64,000 nucleotides of DNA from Sinohyriopsis cumingii (taxonomy: Eukaryota; Mollusca; Bivalvia; Unionida; Unionidae). Made by a program: the position numbers and the translations under genes. Position 1 is the stretch's first letter. Every line of letters begins with the position of its first letter. The DNA lies in assembly GCA_028554795.2 (NCBI GenBank), contig CM068825.1:152804053-152868052 (forward strand), written 5' to 3'. Of the stretch, positions 42,701 through 53,573 are shown piece after piece. The notes under the pieces were generated by a model that saw only the letters and a program-made list of their open reading frames with translations, was not told the origin of the DNA and made no database searches.

Positions 42701-42929
42701 TCATTCATCTCAAGGATTAACTATTTCTGATACAGTTGTTTGGATCGTTGATGATCGTATCGAGTGGTCAAATTTAGTTTATTTGGCTGTGTCCAGAGTC
42801 AGAAGAATATCTCAACTGCGAAGGATTATCTTGGATGAGTCAATAGCTGATGAAATTAATAATGAAAACAACAGTGATATCATCAGAAAAAAATTAGCTG
42901 GTTACAAACAGAGTGACAAAACAAAATAA
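39769..42929 (+). pseudogene. DNA polymerase B joined to an SF1 helicase, multiply frameshifted, element A
   Basis: Segments in changing frames follow one order. The N-terminal part is 39,769-40,623. The next, 40,873-41,436, has polymerase motif A MISVDMTACYPGSFLGMG and a motif-B-like IGKFTQGG. A TGA at 41,434 is read past in frame to motif C VRIATDSFYI (about 41,665). A helicase follows: Walker A YLNGAGG broken at a G9 run (~41,905), Walker B IIIWDEICT, CGDHGQPPP, TIHSSQGLT and LAVSRVRR. The missing separator suggests one polymerase-helicase polyprotein. The start is uncertain and the gene is dead. Confidence 0.8.
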
Positions 42930-43134
42930 TCGCAATTTTGACCTTGATGTTGAATTTATCATGACACTGAAACAACAGCAGAATAATCACTGTAATTGTA
43001 TGATGTTATGGCAGTATTCGGATAAACATCCAAAACATTTTACTGTAGATAGAAAAGATAATCGTCTTGGTCATACACGAGAGAATGTGATGCTGACCTG
43101 TCTTGAGTGTAATCGAAGTCGAGGTGCTAGTTAA
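42913..43134 (+). CDS. HNH-type nuclease domain following the helicase, element A
   Basis: Frame with FTVDRKDNRLGHTRENVM and LTCLECNRSRGAS, the VDRxDxxxGHxxxNVxLxCxxCNxxR pattern of HNH endonucleases. An upstream Cys pair (CNCM) may complete a zinc site. It overlaps the helicase end by 17 bp in another frame, so it was probably the C-terminal domain of the same polyprotein. It is convergent with the integrase. Confidence 0.7.
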   Translation: MTKQNNRNFDLDVEFIMTLKQQQNNHCNCMMLWQYSDKHPKHFTVDRKDNRLGHTRENVMLTCLECNRSRGAS

Positions 43135-44090
43135 GTGATTTAGGCGGTAATTTTGTATCCTCGGGAATTACTTGTAATTGTTCACGTGTAAATCCACGTT
43201 GAGGAGCAGTTGAATCCAACCTGTAGATTGCTGGTCTACCAGTAGATCTAGTTATATTAGCTATCTTGTGTGTAGTGATACTCCAGATAGGATCAGTCGC
43301 TCTTTTTTTTACCCTTTTCAAGTTCATCTGGTTCATATAAATATCTCACAGTAACATCACTCAGTATTGGTTGTGCTGAAAAATCACGTCGTATGGGTAT
43401 ATGATTTTTGGTAATTGCATTAATAGGTTTTATGTTGGTTGTTCGAGTTATATTATTATTTAATGCAGCTATCACACCTGGTAATCTTGCAACCCATTCG
43501 CGTGATCTTTTATCTTGAATGAATTCCTTCGCGTATTGATATCCAGATAACCGCTCAGCAAGTGTTCGATTAAATCGCTCAACAATTGCCTGATCACGAT
43601 GAATTTCAGTATGCCCTCGTCTGATGGTGACGTTATGTTGTTTCATCACTGATGATACTGCACCCTGAAATTCCCTGCCAGGATCAACTTGTAATAGATT
43701 TGGCCATCGTAGACCACCTCGTTGATAAATTCGTTCAAAAGCACTGGCTACTTCAAATGCTGTTTTAGTCGCTAAAGGCTCAGCATTTTTGTATCTACTT
43801 GCAACATCAACTACAGTTAACGCGTACTTGTATGTGTTTTGACGTCTTCGGATTTTAATAGTATCGTGTGGCAGAAATAATATATCAGCTTGATGAACTT
43901 CATTTGGCACACTAACATTAAAATGTGCAAAGTGAATTTGTTTAGGCGGTGGTAGATAAATTTGCCATATTGCCTGTTTAGATAACCAATTTTTAGCAGT
44001 ATCGCGCGTAACTTTTGCTGCTTCAGCGAGTTTACTAATTGCTGCGCTACATCTCCAATATCCTCTTGGGGAATAATAAATCGACTCCAT
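43127..44090 (-). pseudogene. DDE (RVE) integrase, C-terminal frameshift, element A
   Basis: From ATG 44,090: D69 (VHQADILFL), D136 (LLQVDPGREF) and E171 (QAIVERFNRTLAERL), a D,D-34-E spacing. An N-terminal helical region ends KNWLSKQAIWQIYLP. The frame changes at an A7 run near 43,306, after which the C-terminal domain continues to 43,127 (ITRSTGRPAIYRL, RGFTREQLQVIP). No chromodomain is seen, unlike B and C. It mobilised element A. Confidence 0.85.
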
Positions 44091-44096
44091 TTATAA

Positions 44097-44682
44097 TTAA
44101 TTACCAGCACCTAGCGCTAATTTACCTTTCATCGCGGATTTTATTAACCAGCTAGCTAATTTTTCCTTGAGAGATTTATCAGTGATGGAATTTAACGCGT
44201 GAATTAATTTTACATCTGCTAGATGCCTATCTTGTAGATTTTTACTTTTATAAGCTACATCATGAACATGACACGCTTTATCAATAGCGTTCATCGTATA
44301 CTCACCTGGTTTTGGTTGATCCTGGTCATCAAGTCGGATATCAAGTCGGGTTCCAGGGCCGCAGTAACTATATCCTGGAAGATGTTTTTCTCCTGGGTAT
44401 TTAGCCCACGGAGTCCCAGGTAGTTTTGTTAATTTTGCTGCAATATCACCCCCGTGTTGCTTTTTTTTTTTTACTTGATTTTGACCTTGGTTTTGACTTT
44501 GGTTTTGACTTTGGTTTTGGTTTTGGTTTTTCACCTGACTTGCCAGTGGAGATAAATTTAAATTTCTTTGTACCGCATCGTTCACACTTACTCGTAACCG
44601 CAGATCTTTTATTTTTGGTTGTAATGGTTGTTAGATCACTTGTCGGTGTGCGCGCCCTACATTTCACACAATATAAATCCAT
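44097..44682 (-). pseudogene. Zinc-ribbon plus phospholipase-A2 virion protein, frameshifted, element A
   Basis: ATG 44,682 opens with MDLYCVKCRARTPTSDL and CERCGTKKF, a DUF5679-like zinc ribbon, then a KPKSKPK linker. At an A11 run (~44,460) the other frame takes over with LPGYSYCGPGTRLDIRLDD and DKACHVHDVAYKSK: the Ca-binding YCGPGT loop and the HDxxY catalytic pair of parvovirus VP1-type PLA2. Such enzymes breach endosomal membranes during entry. The gene is broken by the frame change, shown here only as a description. Confidence 0.82.
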
Positions 44683-44704
44683 ATTCTTTTTATATAGTAT
44701 TCTA

Positions 44705-45370
44705 ATGGAAAGCACTGACTTTTCTGCAACAAAACGACGAGAACCAGTTAAGCATCACGCAGCGCTACCAAATTCTGTTCGTATGATTATTATAGGTCCA
44801 TCTGGAAGTGGCAAAACACAGTTGCTACTTAATTTAATAATGAAATGGATGAAGTGGGATAAATTATATTTGGTAGCACCATCTGTAGACGATCAACGTT
44901 GTTATGATGTAATAAAAGATTATAATGAAAGTGCAAATTGGTAAGTGAAGATGGAGATGATGTTGTTGAGTTTATTACCGACATTAATGAAGCACCAAGT
45001 ATCGATTCTATTGACGGATCAATAAACAATTTAGTTGTGTACGATTATATTATGCTGGATAAACAATCAAATCCTGCCAGGATATTTTCCAGAGGTAGAC
45101 ACAAAAACACGGATGTCATTTATGTAACCCAGCGATACACACAAATTCCTAAAGTAATCAGGGGATAACTGCAATATCTTGGCTGTTTTTAACGGAGTGG
45201 ATACACATACACTGAGAAATATACATCAGACTTGGTGTAGCGGTGATATGGACATAAATAAATTTAAAAATTTCTTTAGTGGTGCTAAAATAACTCCGCA
45301 CGGATTTGTAACTATAAGTTTACATGATCCTCGAACACGGTATAGAATTGGGTTAGATAAAATGTTTTAA
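44705..45370 (+). pseudogene. Packaging ATPase (FtsK/HerA type), two frameshifts, element A
   Basis: From ATG 44,705: Walker A IIIGPSGSGKTQLLLNLI near residues 28-45, then a stop at ~44,942. Another frame (44,938-45,168) has Walker B-like NLVVYDYIML and the sensor VIYVTQRYTQ. A third (45,179-45,370) has the C-terminus with ITPHGFVTISLHDP. It is divergent from the PLA2 gene, with TATATA between them at ~44,690. Dead copy of the packaging motor. Confidence 0.82.
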
Positions 45371-45375
45371 TTAAC

Positions 45376-45626
45376 AGCAGCAGGGACGCGACGACAACGA
45401 CTTGGGTTCATTTCGTAATCGAAAAGCCATGAATGAATTTTTTTCAACCAAAAAATCATATTTAAACTAACTCGAGAGAAACTCTTGGGGTTTTCTTTTC
45501 CTCCTAAAGTTCCTCTTGAAACGTAGTCGATAGTTTATTTCCCATTTAAAATCCTTATTTTTTTGGAGGGTTTATTTCGACCTTTGGAACCTCCTACATT
45601 TTGTAGGGTTCGCCGTCCCTGCTGCT
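45376..45626. repeat. Right TIR of element A
   Basis: Inverted match of 12,874-13,121, with the same self-inverted ends (AGCAGCAGGGACG inside, CGTCCCTGCTGCT outside). Confidence 0.95.
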
Positions 45627-45699
45627 GTGCAATACTTTTTCAAAGCCTATTGAAATTAAAACTCCCAGCCAGATCAAGCCAGTTCTCCCTCAAGCTAAT

Positions 45700-46435
45700 G
45701 TACCCGTGACATTAATAGTTCCACGTATACAATGAAGCACTCGTCAATGCCGCCCATCACGTATCCGTGACATTAATAGTTCGAAGGATACAATGAAGCA
45801 CTCGTCAATGACGCCCATCACGTATCCGGGACATTAATAGTTCGAAGGATACAATGAAGCATTCGCCAATGACGCCCAACATGTACACTTGACAAATAGT
45901 TCCAATGATACAATGAAGCATTCGTCAATGAAGCCCAACATGTACCCGTGACGTTAGTTCTAGGGATATAATGAAGTACTTGTCAATGACGCCCAACATG
46001 TACCAGTGACGTTAATAGTTCCAAGGATTGAATGAAGCACTCGTCAATGAAGCCCAGATGTACCCGTGACGTTAGTAGTTACAAGGACACAATGAAGCGC
46101 TCGTCAATGACGACCAACATGTACCAGGTAACGTTAAATGTTCCAAGGATAAAATGAAGCACTCGTCAATGAAGCCCAGATGTACCCGTGACGTTAGTAG
46201 TTACAAGGACACAATGAAGCACTCGTCAATGACGACCAACATGTACCAGGTGACGTTAAATGTTCCAAGGATAAAGTGAAGCACTCGTCAATGAAGCCCA
46301 GATGTACCCGTGACGTTAGTAGTTACAAGGACACAATGAAGCACTCGTCAATGACGACCAACATGTACCAGGTGACGTTAAATGTTCCAAGGATAAAATG
46401 AAGCACTCGTCAATGAAGCCCAACATGACATCATT
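45700..46435. repeat. 61-bp minisatellite next to element A
   Basis: Twelve units around AATGAAGCACTCGTCAATG, period about 61 bp. In the later half two alternating unit types form a ~122-bp higher-order repeat (one with AAGGACACAATG, the other with AAGGATAAAATG). Non-coding host DNA. Confidence 0.92.
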
Positions 46436-46779
46436 CGCTGTCGCTCGTGAATATAACTATTAAAACAATATGTTGTCTTTCTACTTTACACCACCACCAC
46501 CCTTTTTCAGGTTCTTAATGGGCGTGGTTAGAAGACAGCCGAGCCGCTCAGCTCATAAACATGTATGAACGTCATCCTGTTGAAATCTTGATTAAATTAT
46601 AATGGTCATGCAATCAAGACTTCGAAAGATCTACGAGTGTTGCATTGTAAATTTGCAACCACCTGTTCTAGAGTAACTTAGGTAAACAATGCCACTACCT
46701 GCACAGATTCATGATGAAGGGATAGTCTTGCTGTGAGTTTCCATTTCAGTCATTTATTGCGTTGAAATTTGGCGAAAAC

Positions 46780-46849
<70 letters not shown>

Positions 46850-48984
46850 TACATAAGTATAATCATGTTGTGAAAGAAGTTTGGCTGTTTTGAATTTATT
46901 AAGACCTTACACGATAAAATAAATTGGCATGGTTACACTAACCACGCCGAGTCCGCCATGACAGATAACGTGACACTCTCGCCGTGACCTTTTTCTATGT
47001 AAGACTTCCCAGACCATATTTGGATATTCTACGCTATTTTATTATCAATCAAGTGGCGAATAATGGCTTCTTGGTGGAATTTCAAAGTTGCCGATAATCT
47101 GTATTTACTTTTAATGCGCAGAATTTCTGACTCAAACCGCGCCATATTTTACTTCGATTTGTTTACGTTTCCAAATAAGGCCTCACTGTCCTTATGTGGC
47201 ACACAAATAAACGAGACTGAGAACGGAAGTAATCATTATCTGAACTAATATGGCGGACTATCTAAACGAAAATATCGGATACAAAAGGTAAACGAGATTT
47301 TACAACTATTTCTGCAATGATTTGCAATACTTCCGGTATTAAATAAGAGGACTTCTCAGCTTATTACATTATTGCATTACATGCAAGGAATATGTTCAAA
47401 TTGTTGATATTAGGCTAAAAGAGCGCCGAGTGTGAATCACACCTGGCTTGCTCCATTGACACGTATATACTCGTGTTAGTACCCCGTCCACGAGGTAGGA
47501 GTAGGGGTACTAATATTAGTACTCTCTCTCTCTCTCCCTCTCTCTCTTTCTCTCGTCGGGGACCTTCATGGCAAGATACTAGCGAAAATCTTTTCTTTTT
47601 TTTTTAAACCAGAACAACAACAACAAAAACAACAAAATCACAAATAGAATTTATTAGCTCAAATAATTCGGAAGAATAAAATATCAGTAAAACCCTAATT
47701 TACTTCATGCTGGGCAGTGAGTTACTAGATTTTCGATGAGAAATAATTTTGATAGTTCACTGGAGAGGATATTTTTTCACTGTTCCGGCAATAAATATCG
47801 ATAACATCATGGCCAAGAACGTTTCTACTTTTAGACGTCCGCTTGGACTGGGATAAGTTTGACCGCCTCTTATGCAGACAAATTTCAAAATCATGCTATA
47901 TGCATATCCTTTTTTCATCATTTTTAGTATGCGTTGTATTACATTGAATTTGGAAGGATAATTACTACTAATATTTTCTGTATAAATTTACATAAAACAC
48001 AGCAGAACATAAACGGTAAACCGCTGACATAATCGCGCGGGATACAGACCGAAATCTGCTATTTCAATTTGTTAACATATTGCTAACCAATAAGCCTGAG
48101 CATAAAATTAAAACAAATGTGATTGCTCTGGATAACTCTATATGTCATCACCTGTGTAAAAAAAACAGTATTAGTACTGGGTTTTCCATCCACTCAGTTA
48201 AACATGTTATTCACTCGTTTTAATGAAATATCTTATGTTATGTATATTTAATTTGTTTTTATTATTAGTTCACACACACACACACACACACACGATTATA
48301 TGTTATGTATAATTGTATTTTGGATTTTTTTTGTTGACATTGTCCAAAATCAAGTTCATACTGTACCTGATCAGTATCATCTGTTTTGTGGACAACAAAA
48401 CACATAGGTAATATTTTTCCTATGACCTGTGATTGTACAATAAATATTCAGATTATTATATATGTAAACATGTTTATCTTTGTCAGAGTCTGGAACATTG
48501 GAATCCCCCCCCCCCCGAATATCCTTGTATACCTGATTTTCACCACATTCTTTATTATAATTTAAGTAACAGAATTTATTTTGTTAACAACTCAGTGTTA
48601 CAGAATGAAAAATTCCATCAAGTGACAGAGTATTTCCAGAAAATGGCAACTGCGGCCTATGTCAATTAGAGGGGTTTATAACCGTGTTTACTTGAGAAAT
48701 TACTTAATCTTGCATTAACATCTTTGGCAGAATCATTCTTATGGTTGTGTTCAGTATTTGATTTGAGTGAAATTATTTATTCAAAGTAGTACTCTGTGGA
48801 ATTAGAAACTGCTCACTTATATTCTTGGACAGAAATATTAATTTGGATTTATAGTGAGTTCAGATAAGGATATATTGGATTCTATTATTATGATTAATTG
48901 GAAGATTGTTAGCACGTCATCACTCAGGTCACTAGTACACTAGTACATTCACTGAAATCTTCCCCTCTCTCTTTCTCTCTGAAT
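46436..48984. other. Host intergenic DNA
   Basis: No gene recognised. It contains (TA)n at about 46,782-46,848, (TC)n at ~47,522-47,560, (CA)n near 48,270 and a poly(C) run near 48,510. Frames at 47,063 and 48,433 lack motifs and are probably chance. Confidence 0.5.
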
Positions 48985-49885
48985 AAGCAATGTTTTTCCT
49001 GACCAGCCATGTATTATTTGCCATTTGTCACATAGTCTGTAAACTTTACATATAGTGTGCATGTTAGCATATCACTTTATATTGTGATTCTGATTGGTCC
49101 GATTAAGCCCATGAAATTCTTGGGCAGTATTCTGTTCACTGATTGGCTGCGTGTGGAATGTTCCGTTATCCAGCCGGCTGGAACTTTTTGTTCTTACTAT
49201 TAGGAGTCACGGTACTAATTCAATTCCCATAGTACACATATGGAAACACCATTATATTCAAAATTCAATAACTTAACATTTCTGGGTGCTGATGATCACT
49301 TATATTTCTCCATGCACACCTATCCTTGGTGCAAGCTTTTGTGCGGAGAACATCATAAGACCCTAGGCATTTTTTTAATCTACATGTGCATAAAACACAT
49401 GTTATTGATTCTGCACCAGATGAATCAGGTGCTACTTTAATTATTGAGTACTCCTAAATCAAGCCTGTAAAAATACTAAAATTGCATTAATAGAATTTTG
49501 TCTATATTTTTTTTAAAATTACAGATAGGATAAGCTCTCAAAAGATTTTTTACTAAAATTTTAATTTTCAATACTAAGCAATTATGCACCACCAAACCCG
49601 TATATACTCTATTATTTGTTCACCCATTTCTAGACTGGTTCACAGTTTTTCCGTATAATTAGTACCGTGTTTCCTATTATTATCAACATATTGGCGGCCA
49701 TTTTTCGAATCGATTGCCCAAATGGGTGCCGGGAAATAAAGATCACGTCTTTTGAAATATGATCAACTTACCCCACAGGGGCTCATTGCAAATAAAATTA
49801 GTGGTATCGGTCAATGGACAGATGGTGAAGGACCCGAAACATTGACCTGGTCAATGACAGGCGTGATTTAAACGTTAACTTACAG
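48985..49885. repeat. Dispersed host repeat, copy 2 with internal extra segment
   Basis: Its ends match 2850-3305 in the same order. About 49,207-49,683 has no counterpart in copy 1, so it was gained here or lost there. Confidence 0.55.
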
Positions 49886-50143
49886 TAGTATATAAACTCA
49901 CTTATACTTACAGAAGAATGTGGACATTTGAAGGAGTCCCAACTGACAAATAGTTCTCCAATCATAGCATTTTTTTCGTGCAGTAAGATAGCTCCACAGA
50001 GTTAATGTTTCTTGATATGTGATGCAGTTCCGACTCTAAACAAAAATTGGCCAAGCCTATGTCTGCAATACTGTTCCAAATTAAATAATACAAATATCCG
50101 GTCACAAATCTGGAATGTCTGCATCCAGTAATCATCCCTTTAT

Positions 50144-50258
50144 ATTCATTGGTATTACAAAGTGTTCATTAATACTTTCGGACTAAATCACTATTTGGGA
50201 TCATCGTGAATTTATATAGAGACATTTTGGATTCTATCATTGTGATATATCAAAACTG
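50144..50258. repeat. 115-bp direct repeat, first copy
   Basis: Identical by eye to 51,134-51,248 at an offset of 990 bp. It looks like a recent local duplication or a shared transposon end. Confidence 0.85.
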
Positions 50259-51133
50259 ATATAAATTTCGGAACTACTTTCTTTTTCCATTTTTGAAGTA
50301 TATCTCCCCTTGCATTTCCATATTTAGGCCTTTTGTATTTTGTTTTCTTAACTTGGCTTTATATAAGATCCCTCCTCTCTCCCCACCAGAATCAACAGAA
50401 CCTAAAACATGCCATCACTGTTGACCCTCTAATTTACGTTTATGTAATCAAAGAAAACGTGCCGTCAAGACTGCGTAAAAGGGAACCTCGAACAAACAAG
50501 TGCAGGTGTTAAGTAATAACATTTTTTAATCAGTTTTCCATACGAGTCATGCAAATTGTCAATATTGCTATTCGGTATTTTGTATCACCCATACAGTATC
50601 ATACCTGTCACATACATATTTAACTCTTGATCACAAATGGTGATAACATTGTTTAAGTAGCGCTTTTAATTGTCACCACAATCACAGACATATCTGAAAA
50701 TGATGGCGAAATCAGACATTGTTCAAGGTCGTTTTTAAACTGAAATTAAGTGACAAATATTATGTATATTTAGTTTGTATTGTGTTGCCTTTTGTCCATA
50801 TTATAGATTGTACGGGTTATTTTGAAAACAACGTATTACATAGCCAATTTTTGTCTATAATTGTAGATTAAATTTTAACATATTTATTACCTGTTTACTG
50901 CCTGATGTTTGCCATGTTCTATACAAAAAATTTAGCAAAATAACCGACCATCTTTACAACTTATAATTTTTTGTAAATGAACATTTGATCCTCATCCTGG
51001 TCCTCATATTCTGTCAAAGTCTTTCATATAAACGTTGTTTACATTAAAATTATTTTTACCTGTTTTAACATCTTTAGTGGAATCAGTCTTTTTGTTGTGT
51101 TTCAGTTAATATTTGAGAAGATTTATTTAAATT

Positions 51134-51248
51134 ATTCATTGGTATTACAAAGTGTTCATTAATACTTTCGGACTAAATCACTATTTGGGATCATCGTGAA
51201 TTTATATAGAGACATTTTGGATTCTATCATTGTGATATATCAAAACTG
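51134..51248. repeat. 115-bp direct repeat, second copy
   Basis: Identical by eye to 50,144-50,258. Confidence 0.85.
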
Positions 51249-51933
51249 TTAGCACATCAACACTATTCCTGGCTTTCTGGCACATCAACACATTCAGTAC
51301 TGGAATGAATTCGGAACACCACTGGGATTCATTCGGAATAATCTATAATTTTGAACTTGTAACATAACTCTTAGGACTATTTGGGATTTAATACACAATA
51401 CTGCAAGATCGAAATTTTCACTTTGTATTAAAAGAAAATGAATTATTTTTTTAATTTTACAAAACTTGTTGGTTGTCGCTCTTTACCGTTACTCAGATTA
51501 AGACCACAGATTCGTAACACAATCGAAATTAGTGTACAGGATTAGTTACCGAAATAGACTGCAAGTCTGCCAACATATAAAAACTCACGTCTGAATACAG
51601 AAATCAATACTAGTAATCCTTAAAAATATAAACTCGCAATCAGTAAAATCTGTTGCTTAATGATGTTACGCTCTGAATACCGCTGGAACGTTCTGTCATA
51701 TTGTATAGTACCCCCACCCCAGCAATGTTCAATATACTCATCCGCACATAAAATGTGTTAATAAAAATAAAATCTCATTTTCGCATGAAAATTCGCAATT
51801 TTAAATTTGTAAAATGTCGCTGTCCTAAAACTATTAAAGAAACAACTCTAAGCATATGGAAGGTTTTTGCTTTACAAAAAATATTTAATAAAAAGAAAAT
51901 CTACGTTGATGTTAGTAGTGAAGTGGGATACTT

Positions 51934-52121
51934 TACGGACAATGGGAATTAGCATTACAGAGACCCCTGGGACACTTTACGGACAATGGAAATTTAACAT
52001 GGCGAAAAATCGTGGGACACTTTACGGACAAGGGGAATTAACATGGGGAATAAATCGTGGGACACTCTACGGACAAGGGGAATTTAACATGGGAATAAAT
52101 CGTGGGACAATCTACGGACAA
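51934..52121. repeat. Five TIR iterons of element C
   Basis: Core TACGGACAA starts at 51,934, 51,978, 52,023, 52,068 and 52,113, a regular 44-45-bp period. All five share this core, while B uses TAGCGTCAA at the same places. Confidence 0.9.
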
Positions 52122-52211
52122 GGGGAATTTAACATGGGATTTTTTTTTTTAAAAATTTTTTTAAAAAAGGGTAGGCAATGGAAAGGCTATCTCTTTTCGA
52201 GAAATATGGCT

Positions 52212-52227
52212 GGCCCTGAAAAGGGCC
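52212..52227 (-). terminator. Histone-type 3' stem-loop, left end of C
   Basis: Minus strand GGCCCTTTTCAGGGCC followed by AGCCA and CGAAAAGAGATAG; 29 nt after the stop at 52,256. Confidence 0.9.
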
Positions 52228-52255
52228 TTTGGTTTTTCTTCTTCTTCTTCTTCTT

Positions 52256-52636
52256 CTAATTTCTTCTTTTCCTCCACCAACTTCTTATTTTATCTCCAAC
52301 ACTCTTTCTCTTCTTTTTTTTCTCCTTCTCTTCTTTCTTCTCTTCCTCCTCTTCTTCTTTCTTCCTCTTCTCATTTTCCTCTTCTTTTTCAATTTTTTCG
52401 TTCCATGTTCTTATTCTTATCTTTTCCTCTTCATCCTCCTTCTCCTCCTTGATCTCTTTCATGACACCACTAATCTTGTCCTTTGCTTTCCTTAAATTGT
52501 TAATTTCCATCTTTACACGATGGGGACTATAGGAATAATGGTCTTCAACGAGTCTTATTAGCATCTGTTCCATTATTCCTAAGTTGTCTAAAACGTCTTG
52601 CAAGGTTTGTAATTTGTCCATTTGGTTTGACGCCAT
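52256..52636 (-). CDS. Small coiled-coil protein next to the TIR, element C
   Basis: 126 codons from ATG 52,636 (MASNQMDKLQTLQDVLDNLG). A heptad-like N-terminal helix is followed by a very long E/K-rich helix and a basic end (SWWRKRRN). It takes the place that the Arg-rich TIR gene holds in B, so the TIR-adjacent gene has been exchanged while the stem-loop stayed. Two upstream boxes lie at 52,697 and 52,768. Function unknown. Confidence 0.7.
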   Translation of the reverse strand: MASNQMDKLQTLQDVLDNLGIMEQMLIRLVEDHYSYSPHRVKMEINNLRKAKDKISGVMKEIKEEKEDEEEKIRIRTWNEKIEKEEENEKRKKEEEEEEKKEEKEKKKKRKSVGDKIRSWWRKRRN

Positions 52637-52696
52637 CTTCTTTTTATTCTTTGCAGAATGGTTTGAACGACCAACACTGTGGGTTCTTATACGAAA

Positions 52697-52796
52697 AGCG
52701 CGAACGTGAAGGAAAACATCCCCCTAAAAAACATAAAATTGATCTTACCTAGATCATGACCCAACAACGCGCGTACGTGAAGGAAAACATCCCCCT
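52697..52796 (-). promoter_or_regulatory. Duplicated end-gene upstream boxes, element C
   Basis: Two copies of GGGGGATGTTTTCCTTCACG with GCGC-type ends at 52,697-52,724 and 52,768-52,796, separated by a conserved ATCTAGGTAAGATCAAT-like spacer also seen near 17,700 and 53,590. Confidence 0.7.
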
Positions 52797-53010
52797 ACTT
52801 TTTTCATATAATAAAACCCTAACTATACTCTTCACATACGCTAAGAAACCCATAATCTACTATTCACACCAACATACCTCAGCTCTTACTAACACAATCA
52901 CACTAACACATACCCTCACATTTTTAAGAAAGAGTTAGTGTTTATATTCACACTACTCTACCTACACACATTGGCAAATTGATGGTTATTTCTTTTCTTG
53001 AGTATTGGGT

Positions 53011-53026
53011 AGCCCTGAAAAGGGCT
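53011..53026 (-). terminator. Histone-type 3' stem-loop after the 142-aa gene
   Basis: AGCCCTTTTCAGGGCT, then ACCCA and AAGAAAAGAAATAA on the minus strand; 27 nt after the stop at 53,053. Confidence 0.9.
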
Positions 53027-53052
53027 GTTTTTTTAAACTTCAGAGGCCTTGG

Positions 53053-53481
53053 TTAATGGTGGCACCTTCCGGGTCTGGCACCACAGACACAACGTCTACT
53101 CCAATCATTAGTCCAATTCACATGACTTGTTTGAAGAGCAGACGGTGGGTGAGTGGCTTCACTATCCCACTCCTCCGTTTGCGGAATAGTGAACACTTCT
53201 TCCCTCTGTCTTCTTTGTCTTTGTCTTCGTTGTGATTGTGGTTCAGCTACAGGCTGGCAAGATGTCCTTGCCTCAGGTATCACCTTGCACACAGGGTTCA
53301 TCATAGGGTGACACCTGATCTCTCTCTTTCTTTCATTCTCTTCTTTCATTTTTCTCTCCTCCTCCTCCTGTTCTATTCTCACTTCTTCCACAAGGGCCTC
53401 CGCAGTCAGCTCGTTCAGTAGGTATCTGGCATACTCCAGATGCATCTGAAGTTCCATCAATTTAGTCAGTCTGTTGCTCAT
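53053..53481 (-). CDS. Small coiled-coil protein (end-gene family), element C
   Basis: 142 codons from ATG 53,481. N-terminal HLEYARYLLNELTAEALVEE and the C-terminal RCVCGARPGRCHH are shared with the B protein at 17,213-17,587, while the centre is different (charged helix plus Gln/Arg-rich part). TATA at 53,535-53,541 and the shared box at 53,545-53,573. Function unknown. Confidence 0.75.
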   Translation of the reverse strand: MSNRLTKLMELQMHLEYARYLLNELTAEALVEEVRIEQEEEERKMKEENERKREIRCHPMMNPVCKVIPEARTSCQPVAEPQSQRRQRQRRQREEVFTIPQTEEWDSEATHPPSALQTSHVNWTNDWSRRCVCGARPGRCHH

Positions 53482-53534
53482 TTTTTACTGTTGATCAATC
53501 AACAAGGGTAGCTAGACTGCCCAGCGAGTTTCAA

Positions 53535-53573
53535 TTTATAGTGAAAGCGCGGACGTGATGGAAAACATCCCCC
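53535..53573 (-). promoter_or_regulatory. End-gene promoter: TATA plus conserved box
   Basis: CTATAAA (minus strand) ~55 nt before the ATG, with GGGGGATGTTTTCCATCACG and CCGCGCT directly upstream, the same spacing as at 17,640-17,677. Confidence 0.75.

Larger units (their letters stand above)
12874..45626. mobile_element. Element A: old Polinton/Maverick-like DNA transposon, interrupted by element B
   Basis: The boundaries are set by a ~250-bp inverted repeat, AGCAGCAGGGACGGCG at the left and its complement at the right. Between them lie the hallmark genes of self-synthesising transposons: DDE integrase, DNA polymerase B, FtsK/HerA-type ATPase, adenain-like protease, and major and minor capsid proteins. 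Additional genes encode a fibre-like protein and a virion phospholipase A2. Without element B the length is about 16.0 kb, normal for Polintons. Nearly every gene has frameshifts or stops, so this is a fossil. The flanking hexamers GCGCAA and GTGCAA differ by one base and may be an eroded target duplication. Gene content differs from B and C, so it is a separate lineage. Confidence 0.9.
49886..51913. other. Host intergenic DNA left of element C
   Basis: AT-rich with no gene recognised. It includes a 115-bp perfect direct repeat (50,144-50,258 and 51,134-51,248). The frame at 51,755-51,952 runs into C's TIR and is not a gene. Confidence 0.5.
51914..52250. repeat. Left TIR (visible part) of element C
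   Basis: Assigned by similarity to B's TIR (AATTAGCATTACAGAGACCC, the poly(T)/poly(A) block, TAGGCAATGGAAAG, stem-loop). The inner limit is uncertain because the partner is outside the window. Confidence 0.75.

Noticed and set aside
48433-48669. Host 78-aa gene
   Set aside because: No motif, promoter or splice context; it includes a poly(C)-derived Pro run.
51755-51952. 65-aa ORF at the left edge of C
   Set aside because: It crosses the TIR boundary at 51,914, so its end is created by the insertion.
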